Source: Rhipicephalus microplus (lineage: Eukaryota > Arthropoda > Arachnida > Ixodida > Ixodidae). From it: a stretch of 64,000 nucleotides of DNA. Each line of letters starts with the position of its first letter. Position 1 is the first letter of the stretch. The notes under the pieces are model-generated. The model saw only the letters and a program-made list of their open reading frames with translations, had not been told where the DNA came from and made no database searches. The stretch is from NCBI RefSeq assembly GCF_043290135.1, contig NW_027464792.1:217781-281780 (forward strand). Reading direction: 5' to 3'. Shown one piece after another: positions 10,301 to 18,373 of this stretch. Position numbers and translations under genes: made by a program.

Positions 10301-10854
10301 AGGATACTTGCACGAGGTGGTATTGTGACACTGTCGTCGGAAACACGGAGGGCGGTTGTACGGCGGTTGGAGTCCCTTGACGTAGCGTTGACTGTCGAAA
10401 AGGAAATGCAGCGTCGCCGTAGGTCGATTACGGCGCCATATTCCCGAAGAAAATCGAGGCCGAGAATTAATTCGCGGGAGCAGTCACGTAGCACGATGGA
10501 GCTGACCAAAAACGTGCAGCCTCGTATTTGTAGCCTGGACGTGCACAAACCAACCGGCGTTACAACATGTCCGCCAGCTGTACGTACATGCGATCCTGTC
10601 CAAGGCATTATCACTTTCTTCAAGGTACGTGCCAATTGTCCGCTAATAATCGAGTAGTCAGCACCAGTGTCTATTAAGGCAGTTAAATTGCGACCGTCGA
10701 GCAGCACAGGTATGTCCATTGAAAAGTCGCTCAGCTGGGATACAGGCGCCGGCGTAGTCGAATTTCCGTTGGTCCGATGTCGCGTCGATTGGAGGGCGAG
10801 GTCTTCATCACGTCGAGAATCAGCGGCCTCGCCTCGAAAGGTCGCTGGCGTTAG
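7303..10854 (-). CDS. pol: Pol polyprotein: protease, RT, RNase H, integrase
   Basis: Enzymatic polyprotein of the retrotransposon, reached from gag by a probable -1 frameshift (first pol-frame codon CTA at 10854-10852). The pol frame is open from about 10983, so it overlaps gag by about 130 nt. Residue numbers below count from the first in-frame Met (10719), 45 residues into the frame. Aspartic protease: LIDTGA with catalytic D17, and ILGLDFL near 85-91. Reverse transcriptase spans about 290-480: LDLKSGYWQI with D368, and the catalytic YLDD at 430-433. RNase H: HTDAS with D579, the TEKE acidic site near 618-620, VTDHHS with D645, and HEDADTLS near 684-691. Integrase: zinc finger H788, H795, C825, C828; catalytic D858, D918 and E954 (35 residues between the last two); GPY/F module at 1091-1100 (YFGPYKVL). 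No internal stop or frameshift is present. The Met at 10719 is probably not a real start, because it lies only 16 residues before the protease active site. Confidence 0.95.
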   Translation of the reverse strand, partial: LTPATFRGEAADSRRDEDLALQSTRHRTNGNSTTPAPVSQLSDFSMDIPVLLDGRNLTALIDTGADYSIISGQLARTLKKVIMPWTGSHVRTAGGHVVTPVGLCTSRLQIRGCTFLVSSIVLRDCSRELILGLDFLREYGAVIDLRRRCISFSTVNATSRDSNRRTTALRVSDDSVTIPPRASILIQVTSEGTSDGETVAECNVSLLLALGISVARGIIDIRNGTAEVMITNFTNEHRHLFRGTAVAYAEALEDVIECFACEDSSRNGQTVIDVDMNSALPEENQRALRELLFEFRACFAQSSKVSQTPITQHRIITYDDARPIHQQPYRVSPTERAAIKQQVKEMIDDGVIQPSNSPWSSPVVLVKKKDGTLRFCVDYRKLNNVTKKDVYPLPRIDDSLDRLRRAKYFSSLDLKSGYWQIEVDERDREKTAFVTPDGLYEFRVLPFGLCSAPATFQRMMDTVLTDLKWQSCLVYLDDVVVFSTSFSEHLKRLRQVLEAIRTANLTLKPQKCHFGYEELKFLGHVVSAEGVRPDPEKTAAVAAFPTPADKKSVRRFLGLCAYYRRFIGNFSKIAEPLTRLTRDDTPFVWSAEQESAFTELRLRLASPPVLGHFDEEAETEIHTDASNVGLGAVLVQRQEGIEKVIAYASRTLTRPESNYSTTEKECLAVVWAIAKFRPYLYGRPFRVVTDHHSLCWLANLRDPSGRLARWSLRLQEYDVTIVYKSGRAHEDADTLSRAPVEPAAQSFEEDCPFLGSVSVTDLALRQRADAQLRPIIEHLEGRNVSLPQHITRGLSSFCLRQGVLYKKNAAASNKTYLLVVPAELREEILFACHNEPPSGHLGITRTIARVRKSYYWPKLAACVKQYVKACRECQRRKSPSVKPAGLLHPIEPPRTPFDQVGMDLLGPFPLSSSGNKWIIVATDYLTRYAETKALPKSTACEVAQFFIERIVLRHGAPSCVITDRGTAFTARLLEQVFQLSYSTHRKTTAYHPQTNGLTERLNKTMTDMLSMYIDVQHKTWDEILPYVTFAYNTATQETTRFTPFRLLYGRDVQTMLDAMLPCDIDNIENLDEDAECFVQRAEEARQLARVNIKKQQGVDAQRYNRCHRQVDYKPGDQVLVWTPVRCKGLSEKLLSRYFGPYKVLRQVSDVNYEVLPDGSQPPRRRQLRPEIVHVVRLKPYHTL

Positions 10855-10860
10855 TTTTCC
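10821..10860 (-). promoter_or_regulatory. Candidate -1 ribosomal frameshift signal
   Basis: On the element strand the gag frame ends G GAA AAC TAA. The heptamer GGAAAAC (10860-10854) directly precedes the stop (10853-10851). A -1 slip gives GGA AAA CTA, which enters the open pol frame. After a 6-nt spacer, CAGCG (10847-10843) can pair with CGCTG (10825-10821), enclosing a small CCT-TTCG-AGG hairpin. The heptamer resembles the GGATTTA type of slippery site more than a perfect XXXYYYZ. The frame relationship is seen directly; the recoding function is inferred. Confidence 0.7.
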
Positions 10861-12344
10861 AGACGAGGGCTCGGAGACCGTCCTTGCGGCCTTCGATTTC
10901 CGTTGCCTGAATAAGATGACGACCGCGGTGACGGTGAGCGCGACTGACGCCTGAGTGGGACGTTCTGCCGAGCGATAAAATCTTCAATTTCTGGTGGTCT
11001 CTGTCCAAACCGGGGGCGGGGTGAATTGGCAGGAAAACCCTGCAGCCCAAGTCGGCGGTACTGGCAGTCTCGGTAGAGGTGACCCGCTTCACCGCAGTGG
11101 TAGCAAAGCGGTCGTCGGTCGGGCATGCGCCATATGTCGGATTTACGCATGACGGGTCGAGTGTCTGCAAAATAAGGGACCACCTGTGCGGACTGCAGTG
11201 TGGCGTACGGGGTTGCGGCTGGTAGTGGGACTGGTGCAGGTGCGTTGTGTTCGAACGTGTCGGTATAAGTGGTGCGCTGGAAACCACTCACTGGGGATGG
11301 TGTCGTGGACGACGGAACGGTGCGTCTCAATACGTCTGCGTAGGTCACCCCTAGAGGTTCACTTGAAGTTGCGAACGCCTGAAGTGGTGCAGCAACCTGC
11401 GTTGGTGTCTCGCGGCGAGGTGTGCCGAGCGCATGCTGAACTTCGTCACGTATGATGGTGGCGATGCAATTCGTGGAAGGCTGCTGCTGCGCCTGGTTCA
11501 GCTGTTGCAGCTGTTGTAGCTCGTCGCGAACAACCGAACGTATCAGCTCGCGAAGCGCTCCCACGTCGGTCGGGAACGAGCCTAGCCCGGTGGTATAGGT
11601 AGCATTCACTTGCCGATCGTACTGGTTCCGCTGCTGCAGCGCCTTTTCCATGGCGACGGCTTCAGTGAGGAACTCCGCGACCGTTCTAGGCGGACTACGA
11701 ATGAGTCCAGCGAAGAGCTGCTCTTTCACACCTCGCATCAAGTGTCGCAGCTTCTTGTCTTCCGGCATGGTTGGATCGGCGCGAGTGAACAGATGAACCA
11801 TATCCTCCACGTATGTAGCCACACCTTCATTAGGCATCTGCATGCGGGACTGGAGGGCCCTTTCAGCGCGCTCTCGACGATCGAGACTCGAGTACGTTTC
11901 GCGGAGCCTGTGACAGAACTCATGCCACGACGTTAGGAGGCCCTTGCGGTTCTGGAACCATGTGCGAGCACCATCCAGAAGACTAAAGTACACATTCTTG
12001 AGCTTCGCTACTTCGTCCCACCCGTTGAAATCCGCTACGTACTCGTACTCAGCCAGCCAATCTTCCACATCTTCATAGAGGCCACCACGAAAGGGACTCG
12101 GAACACGTGGTTTTTGTAGCGTGTAATGAGTGGGTGCAGCTGCGGGTGCAGCGGTTGGAGCAGCGGCGGCTCCAGCGGTAGGGGAAGCGGTGACAGCAAC
12201 AGTATTCTCCATACCAGTCGACGTACTTGTACTGTGAGGCACAAACTCGGGGGACAGTCCTCGAATCCTCCGACTGAAACGGTGTACCGGCGTAAGCTCT
12301 GGGTTTTGGGTCACGTTCCGGCTGCTAGAAGGAGTCTGTTGCAT
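10851..12344 (-). CDS. gag: Gag structural polyprotein
   Basis: 497 residues, forming the particle that packages the element RNA. The N-terminal 80 residues are low in complexity and rich in Ala, Thr and Pro. A retrotransposon capsid-like region spans about 90-240 (EDWLAEYEYVADFNGW, then W129 and W140, a basic-acidic helical stretch with RAERALQSRMQ, and LRHLMRGVKEQL). A Gln-rich stretch lies at about 277-290. One zinc knuckle of the C-X2-C-X4-H-X4-C type sits at C414, C417, H422, C427. The C-terminal tail (about 465-497) is rich in Arg, Ser and Pro, with SRSPSPRSSS and a second RSPSPR. I chose the ATG at 12344 because it is the first in this frame, only 33 nt after the 5' LTR. Met45 (TGMENTV) is an alternative start that would drop the low-complexity segment. 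The last codons overlap the pol frame. Confidence 0.95.
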   Translation of the reverse strand: MQQTPSSSRNVTQNPELTPVHRFSRRIRGLSPEFVPHSTSTSTGMENTVAVTASPTAGAAAAPTAAPAAAPTHYTLQKPRVPSPFRGGLYEDVEDWLAEYEYVADFNGWDEVAKLKNVYFSLLDGARTWFQNRKGLLTSWHEFCHRLRETYSSLDRRERAERALQSRMQMPNEGVATYVEDMVHLFTRADPTMPEDKKLRHLMRGVKEQLFAGLIRSPPRTVAEFLTEAVAMEKALQQRNQYDRQVNATYTTGLGSFPTDVGALRELIRSVVRDELQQLQQLNQAQQQPSTNCIATIIRDEVQHALGTPRRETPTQVAAPLQAFATSSEPLGVTYADVLRRTVPSSTTPSPVSGFQRTTYTDTFEHNAPAPVPLPAATPYATLQSAQVVPYFADTRPVMRKSDIWRMPDRRPLCYHCGEAGHLYRDCQYRRLGLQGFPANSPRPRFGQRPPEIEDFIARQNVPLRRQSRSPSPRSSSYSGNGNRRPQGRSPSPRLEN

Positions 12345-12372
12345 AGGTGAGGTTACCCAGCACCTCCACCAT
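12325..12372 (-). other. 15-codon upstream frame overlapping the gag start
   Basis: An ATG begins 5 nt after the 5' LTR (12372) and opens a 15-codon frame ending in TAG at 12327-12325, out of frame with gag and overlapping its ATG. Scanning ribosomes would meet it first if transcription starts upstream. It is real as sequence; translation is unknown and it may simply reflect the primer binding site sequence. Confidence 0.4.
12351..12371 (-). other. Primer binding site, probably tRNA-Ala
   Basis: The element strand starts TGGTGGAGGTGCTGGG here, six nt after the 5' LTR. It complements the 3' end ...GGCACCTCCACCA that I recall for eukaryotic tRNA-Ala: 12 contiguous matches, one T for C, then three more. 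The position is certain; the tRNA identity rests on memory. Confidence 0.65.
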
Positions 12373-12377
12373 TAAAA

Positions 12378-12530
12378 TGTCACGTTAAAGAGACAGGAGA
12401 CGTTTTTTAAGGCGTCCTCACAAAAAGTCCGAAGAGCGGTCGGCTCAGCGCAGCCAAAAACAGAACAATGGCACGAGGGGGACTGCCACTTCGTCTGCCT
12501 CTTTTGCGCTGGCAGATCAAGCGCGCGGCA
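12378..12530 (-). repeat. 5' LTR
   Basis: 153 bp, identical to 7080-7232. It must hold the promoter, but no clear TATA box is visible. Gag begins only 33 nt downstream, so the untranslated leader is unusually short. Confidence 0.95.
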
Positions 12531-12534
12531 ATAT
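12531..12534. repeat. Target site duplication, right
   Basis: ATAT directly after the LTR terminal CA, matching 7076-7079. Confidence 0.92.
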
Positions 12535-13397
12535 TGTGATATTCTCGGTAAAGCGCATGCAAGTATCGTGAAACCTTAAAGAACGATGTCATTTAGCGAG
12601 ATACAGCGTTCTGTACTGTAATAAGTTGGTGAGAAACTGTGAGGTCAAGCAAATATCGTAATTGTGAACGAAACAGTGTAATTGAGCGTCTTTAGATACA
12701 AGTGCGAATGTTAGGTTAGGTTGATATATCAACCGTCGTAAAACCGCATTAAACAATGTCACTTAGTGAGATGTAGTGTTTTTCAACATTACAAGTCGGG
12801 AACTACGATATCTAATGTGAAAGCGCATGAAACCGTCGTAATCTTGTAGAAAACATTGTAAAGTTGCGAGTAAAACGTTTTCTAACGATAGAAGTGCGAA
12901 GGTTAGGTTAGGTTAGGTTAGTTTAAGCTAGGTAGCGTCGTGAAACTACCAAAAACGACGTCATCTAACGAGATAGTGTTGTTTTATAGCGAGTATTAAA
13001 CTGCGATAGGTGAAATGTTGTGAAAGCACACAAAACGGCATGAACCAGCCAAATACTGCGTGTTCTACCGTTACAAGTGCGAAACTGCTATATTGTGATA
13101 TTCTCGTTAAAGCGCATGCAAGCATCGTGAAACCTTAAAGAACAATGTCATTTAGCGAGATACAGCGTTCTGTACTGCAATAAGTTGGTGAAAAACTGTG
13201 AGGTTATGCAAATATCGTAATTGTGAACAAAACAGTGTAATAGAGCGTTTTTAGATACAAGTGCGAATGTTAGGTTAGGTTAAGATATGAACCGTCGTAA
13301 AACCGCATTAAACAATGTCAATTAGTGAGATGCAGTGTTTTTCACCATTAAAAGTGGGGAACTGCGATATCTAATGTGAAAGCGCTTGCAACCGTCG
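12535..13397 (+). repeat. Satellite run: rest of monomer c, monomer e, leader
   Basis: Continues the monomer broken at 7079. From 12531 it aligns to 16024 at a constant offset of 3493 through the leader, which has the L2-type AAAAGTGGGGAACT. Confidence 0.94.
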
Positions 13398-13491
13398 TTA
13401 GGTTAGGTTAGGTTAGGTTAGGTTAGGTTAGGTTTGGTTAGGTTAGGTTAGGTTAGATTAGGTTAGGTTAGGTAAGGTTAGGTTAGGTTAA
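13398..13491 (+). repeat. TTAGG block 6, recombinant short block
   Basis: 94 bp, the shortest block. It starts like a long L2 block (TTTGG, then TTAGATTAGG) and ends like S3 (GGTAAGG ... TTAAGTTATGAACCGCGC). Its leader predicts a long block, so several hundred bp were lost by exchange between two blocks. Confidence 0.9.
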
Positions 13492-14154
13492 GTTATGAAC
13501 CGCGCTAAAACCGCATTATACAATGTCACTTAGTGAGATGCTGTGTTTTTCACCATTACAAGTCGGGAACTGCGATATCTAATGTGAAAGCGCATGAAAC
13601 CGTCGTAATCTTGCAGAAAACATTGTAAAGTAGCGAATAAAACGTTTTCTAACGATAGAAGTGCGAAGGTTCGGTTAGTTTGAGCTAGGTAGCGTCGTGA
13701 AGCCACCAAAAACGATGTCATCTAACGAGATAGTGTTGTTTTATTGCGAGTACGAAACTGCGATAGGTGAAATATTGGGAAAGCACACAAAATGGCATGA
13801 ACTAGCCAGATACTGCGTCTTGTGCCGTTACAAGTGCGAAACTGCTTTATTGTGATATTCTCGTTAAAGCGCATGCAAGCATCGTGAAACCTTAAAGAAC
13901 GATGTCATTTAGCGAGATACAGCGTTCTGTACTGCAATAAGTTGGTGAAAAACTGTGAGGTTATGCAAATATCCTAATTGTGAACGAAACAGTGTAATAG
14001 AGCGTTTTTTAATGCAAGTGCGAATGTTAGGTTAGGTTAAGATATGAACCGTCGTAAAACCGCATTAAACAATGTCACTTAGTGAAATGCAGTGTTTTTC
14101 ACCATTACAAGTCGGGAACTGCGATATCTAATGTGAAAGCGCTTGCAAACGTCG
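13492..14154 (+). repeat. Satellite run, monomer a (hybrid) plus leader
   Basis: The left part matches the monomer after block 4 (ATTATACAATG). From about 13860 it matches the monomer before block 4 (AATATCCTAATTG, TTTTTAATGCAAG). It is the junction of the tandem duplication that made 14155-16890. Confidence 0.92.
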
Positions 14155-14312
14155 TTAGGTTAGGTTAGGTTAGGTTAGGTTAGGTTAGGTTACGTTAGGT
14201 TAGGTTAGGTTAGGTTTGGTTAGGTTAGGTTAGGTTAGGTTAGGGATGTTAGGTAAGGTTTGGTTAGGTTAGGTTAGGTTAGGTTGGGTTAGGTAAGGTT
14301 AGGTTAGGTTAA
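14155..14312 (+). repeat. TTAGG block 7, family S3
   Basis: 158 bp with AGGGATGTTAGG, paralogous to block 4. Confidence 0.95.
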
Positions 14313-15534
14313 GTTATGAACCGCGCTAAAACCGCATTATACAATGTCACTTAGTGAGATGCTGTGTTTTTCACCATTACAAGTCGGGAACTGCGATATC
14401 TAATGTGAAAGCGCATGAAACCGTCGTAATCTTGCAGAAAACATTGTAAAGTAGCGAATAAAACGTTTTCTAACGATAGAAGTGCGAAGGTTCGGTTAGT
14501 TTGAGCTAGGTAGCGTCGTGAAGCCACCAAAAACGATGTCATCTAACGAGATAGTGTTGTTTTATTGCGAGTACGAAACTGCGATAGGTGAAATATTGGG
14601 AAAGCACACAAAATGGCATGAACTAGCCAGATACTGCGTCTTGTGCCGTTACAAGTGCGAAACTGCTTTATTGTGATATTCTCGTTAAAGCGCATGCAAG
14701 TATCGTGAAACCTTAAAGAACGATGTCATTTAGCGAGATACAGCGTTCTGTACTGTAATAAGTTGGTGAGAAACTGTGAGGTCAAGCAAATATCGTAATT
14801 GTGAACGAAACAGTGTAATTGAGCGTATTTAGATACAAGTGCGAATGTTAGGTTAGGTTGAGATATCAACCGTCGTAAAACCGCATTAAACAATGTCACT
14901 TAGTGAGATGTAGTGTTTTTCAACATTACAAGTCGGGAACTACGATATCTAATGTGAAAGCGCATAAAACCGTCGTAATCTTGTAGAAAACATTGTAAAG
15001 TTGCGAGTAAAACGTTTTCTAACGATAGAAGTGCGAAGGTTAGCTTGAGTTATGTTAGTTTAAGCTATGTAGCGTCGTGAGACCACCAAAAAGGACGTCA
15101 TCTAACGAGATAGTGTTGTTTTATTGCATGTACGAAACTGCAATAGGTGAAATGTTGTGAAAGTACACAAAACGGCTTGAACAAGCCAGATACTGCGTGT
15201 TGTACCGTTACAAGTGCGAAACTGCTATAATGTGATATTCTCGTTAAAGCGCATGCAAGCATCGTGAAACCTTAAAGAACGATGTCATTTAGCGAGATAC
15301 AGCGTTCTGTACTGCAATAAGTTGGTGAAAAACTGTGAGGTTATGCAAATATCGTAATTGTGAACGAAACAGTGTAATAGAGCGTTTTTCAATACAAGTA
15401 CGAATGTTAGGTTAGGTTAAGATATGAATCGTCGTAAAACCGCATTAAACAATGTCACTTAGTGAGATGCAGTGTTTTTCACCATTACAAGTCGGGAACT
15501 GCGATATCTAATGTGAAAGCGCTTGCAAACGTCG
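14313..15534 (+). repeat. Satellite run, monomers a-b plus leader
   Basis: Close copy of 5367-6586. It shares the rare GCGCATAAAACCGTC near 14963 and AAACGGCTTGAACAAG near 15169. Confidence 0.94.
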
Positions 15535-15653
15535 TTAGGTTAGGTTAGGTTAGGTTAGGTTAGGTTAGGTTAGGTTTGGTTAGGTTAGGTTAGGTTAGGT
15601 TAGGTTATGTTAGGTTAGGTTGGGTTAGGTTAGGTAAGGTTACGTTAGGTTAA
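15535..15653 (+). repeat. TTAGG block 8, family S2'
   Basis: 119 bp, same length and unit order as block 5. Confidence 0.95.
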
Positions 15654-16890
15654 GGTATGAACCGTCGTAAAACCGCATTAAACAATGTCACTTAGTGAGA
15701 TGCAGTGTTTTTCACCTTTACAAGTTGGGAACTGCGATATCTAATGTGAAAGCGCTTGAAACCGTCGTAATGTTGTAGAAAGCAATGTAAAGTAGCTAGT
15801 AAAACGTTTTCTAACGATAGAAGTGCGAAGGTTATGTTAGGTTGAGTTATGTTAGTTTAAGCTACGTAGCGTCGTGAAACCACCAAAAACGACGTCATCT
15901 AACGAGATAGTGTTGTTTTATTGCGAGTATTAAACTGCGATAGGTGAAATGTTGTGAAAGCACACAAAACGGCATGAACAAGCCAAATACTGCGTGTTCT
16001 ACCGTTACAAGTGCGAAACTGCTATATTGTGATATTCTCGGTAAAGCGCATGCAAGTATCGTGAAACCTTAAAGAACGATGTCATTTAGCGAGATACAGC
16101 GTTCTGTACTGTAATAAGTTGGTGAGAAACTGTGAGGTCAAGCAAATATCGTAATTGTGAACGAAACAGTGTAATTGAGCGTCTTTAGATACAAGTGCGA
16201 ATGTTAGGTTAGGTTGATATATCAACCGTCGTAAAACCGCATTAAACAATGTCACTTAGTGAGATGTAGTGTTTTTCAACATTACAAGTCGGGAACTACG
16301 ATATCTAATGTGAAAGCGCATGAAACCGTCGTAATCTTGTAGAAAACATTGTAAAGTTGCGAGTAAAACGTTTTCTAACGATAGAAGTGCGAAGGTTAGG
16401 TTAGGTTAGGTTAGTTTAAGCTAGGTAGCGTCGTGAAACTACCAAAAACGACGTCATCTAACGAGATAGTGTTGTTTTATAGCGAGTATTAAACTGCGAT
16501 AGGTGAAATGTTGTGAAAGCACACAAAACGGCATGAACCAGCCAAATACTGCGTGTTCTACCGTTACAAGTGCGAAACTGCTATATTGTGATATTCTCGT
16601 TAAAGCGCATGCAAGCATCGTGAAACCTTAAAGAACAATGTCATTTAGCGAGATACAGCGTTCTGTACTGCAATAAGTTGGTGAAAAACTGTGAGGTTAT
16701 GCAAATATCGTAATTGTGAACAAAACAGTGTAATAGAGCGTTTTTAGATACAAGTGCGAATGTTAGGTTAGGTTAAGATATGAACCGTCGTAAAACCGCA
16801 TTAAACAATGTCAATTAGTGAGATGCAGTGTTTTTCACCATTAAAAGTGGGGAACTGCGATATCTAATGTGAAAGCGCTTGCAACCGTCG
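15654..16890 (+). repeat. Satellite run, monomers c-e plus leader, with empty insertion site
   Basis: The intact version of the interrupted run. CTGCTATATTGTGATATTC spans the unoccupied ATAT target at 16024-16027. Confidence 0.95.
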
Positions 16891-17567
16891 TTAGGTTAGG
16901 TTAGGTTAGGTTAGGTTAGGTTAGGTTTGGTTAGGTTAGGTTAGGTTAGATTAGGTTAGGTTGGGTTGAGTTGGGTTAGGTTAGGTTAGGTTAGGTTAGG
17001 TTGGGTTAGGTTAGGTTAGGTTAGGTTAGGTTACGTTAGGTTAGGTTAGGTTACGTTAGGTTAGGTTAGGTTAGGTAAAGATAATTTGGTTAGGTTAGGT
17101 AAGGTTAGGTTAGGTTAGGTTAGGTTGGGTTGGGTGTTGTTGGGTTGGGTTGGGTTGGGTTAGGTTGGGTTAGGTTAGGTTAGGTTACGTTAGGTTAGGT
17201 TAGGTTACGTAAGGTTATGTTAGGTTAGGTTAGGTTACGTTAGGTTAGGTTAGGTCAGGTAAGGTTAGGTTACGTTAGAATAGGTTAGGTTAGGTTAGGT
17301 TACGTTAGGTTAGGTTAAGTTAGGTTAGGTTAGGTTTGGTTAGGTTAGGTTAGGTTAGCTTTGGTTAGGTTAGGTTGGGTTGGGTTGGGTTAGGTTGGGT
17401 TAGGTTAGGTTAGGTTAGGTTAGGTTGGGTTAGGTTAGTTTAGGTTAGGTTAGGTTAGGTCAGGTTGGGTTGGGTTGGTTAGGTTAGGTTAGGTTAGGTT
17501 AGGTAAGGTTAGGTTAGGTTAGGTAAGGTTAGGTTAGGTTAGGTTAGGTTAGGTTACGTTAGGTTAA
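16891..17567 (+). repeat. TTAGG block 9, family L2
   Basis: 677 bp. AAAGATAATTTGG near 17078, a single GTGTTGTT near 17133, and TTAGAATAGG near 17275. It has an extra GGTAAGG in its tail compared with other L2 blocks. Confidence 0.95.
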
Positions 17568-18244
17568 GGTATGAACCGTCGTAAAACCGCATTAAACAAT
17601 GTCACTTAGTGAGATGCAGTGTTTTTCACCTTTACAAGTTGGGAACTGTGATATCTAATGTGAAAGCGCTTGAAACCGTCGTAATGTTGTAGAAAGCAAT
17701 GTAAAGTAGCGAGTAAAACGTTTTCTAACGATAGAAGTGCGAAGGTTATGTTAGGTTGAGTTATGTTAGTTTAAGCTAGGTAGCGTCGTGAAACTACCAA
17801 AAACAACGTCATCTAACGAGATAGTGTTGTTTTATTGCGAGTACGAAACTGCGATAGGTGAAATGTTGTGAAAGCACACAAAACGCGATGAACATGCCAA
17901 ATACTGCGTGTTGTACCGTTACAAGTGCGAAACTGCTATGTTGTGATATTCTCGTTGAAGCGCATGCAAGCATCGTGAAATCTTAAAGAACGATGTCATT
18001 TAGCGAGATACAGCGTTCTGTACTGCAATAAGTTGGTGAAAAACTGTGAGGTTATGCAAATATCCTAATTGTGAACGAAACAGTGTAATAGAGCGTTTTT
18101 AATACAAGTGCGAATGTTAGGTTAGGTTAAGATATGAACCGTCGTAAAACCGCATTAAACAATGTCACTTAGTGAGATGCAGTGTTTTTCACCATTACAA
18201 GTCGGGAACTGCGATATCTAATGTGAAAGCGCTTGAAAACGTCG
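17568..18244 (+). repeat. Satellite run, monomer c plus leader
   Basis: One monomer with the L2-downstream marks GGAACTGTGATATC, CAAAACGCGATGAAC (private) and GTGAAATCTTAAAG, then a leader ending TTGAAAACGTCG. Confidence 0.93.
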
Positions 18245-18373
18245 TTAGGTTAGGTTAGGTTAGGTTAGGTTTGGTTAGGTTAGGTTAGGTTAGGTCAGCT
18301 TAGGGTATGTTAGGTAAGGTTTGGTTAGGGTAGGTTAGGTTAGGTTGGGTTAGGTAAGGTTAGGTTAGGTTAA
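18245..18373 (+). repeat. TTAGG block 10, family S1
   Basis: 129 bp, ending TTAAGATATGAACCGCGC. Confidence 0.95.

Larger units (their letters stand above)
7080..12530 (-). mobile_element. Intact Ty3/gypsy LTR retrotransposon
   Basis: A 5451-bp element in minus orientation. In element order: 5' LTR, primer binding site, gag, pol in the -1 frame (protease, reverse transcriptase, RNase H, integrase), polypurine tract, 3' LTR. Integrase after RNase H places it in the Ty3/gypsy (Metaviridae) group. There is no env-like frame after pol. The two LTRs are identical as printed and both long frames are open, so the insertion is recent and the copy may be competent. The size is confirmed independently: the flanking paralogue offsets are 8948 and 3493, and their difference of 5455 equals the element plus a 4-bp duplication. 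The closest relatives I recall are hard-tick gypsy elements; the clade within Ty3/gypsy is not resolved. Confidence 0.97.

Noticed and set aside
10325..10657. Plus-strand frame opposite the pol protease region
   Set aside because: Antisense shadow of pol with no family resemblance; the other plus-strand frames in 7063-12350 are rejected for the same reason.
10717..10719. ATG as an independent pol start
   Set aside because: It lies 16 residues before the protease active site and well inside the open pol frame. Frameshift from gag explains the layout better.
10820..11287. 155-codon minus-strand frame overlapping the gag 3' end
   Set aside because: It is in the third frame relative to gag and pol, has no domain and lies inside gag. 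It is a shadow of a real gene.
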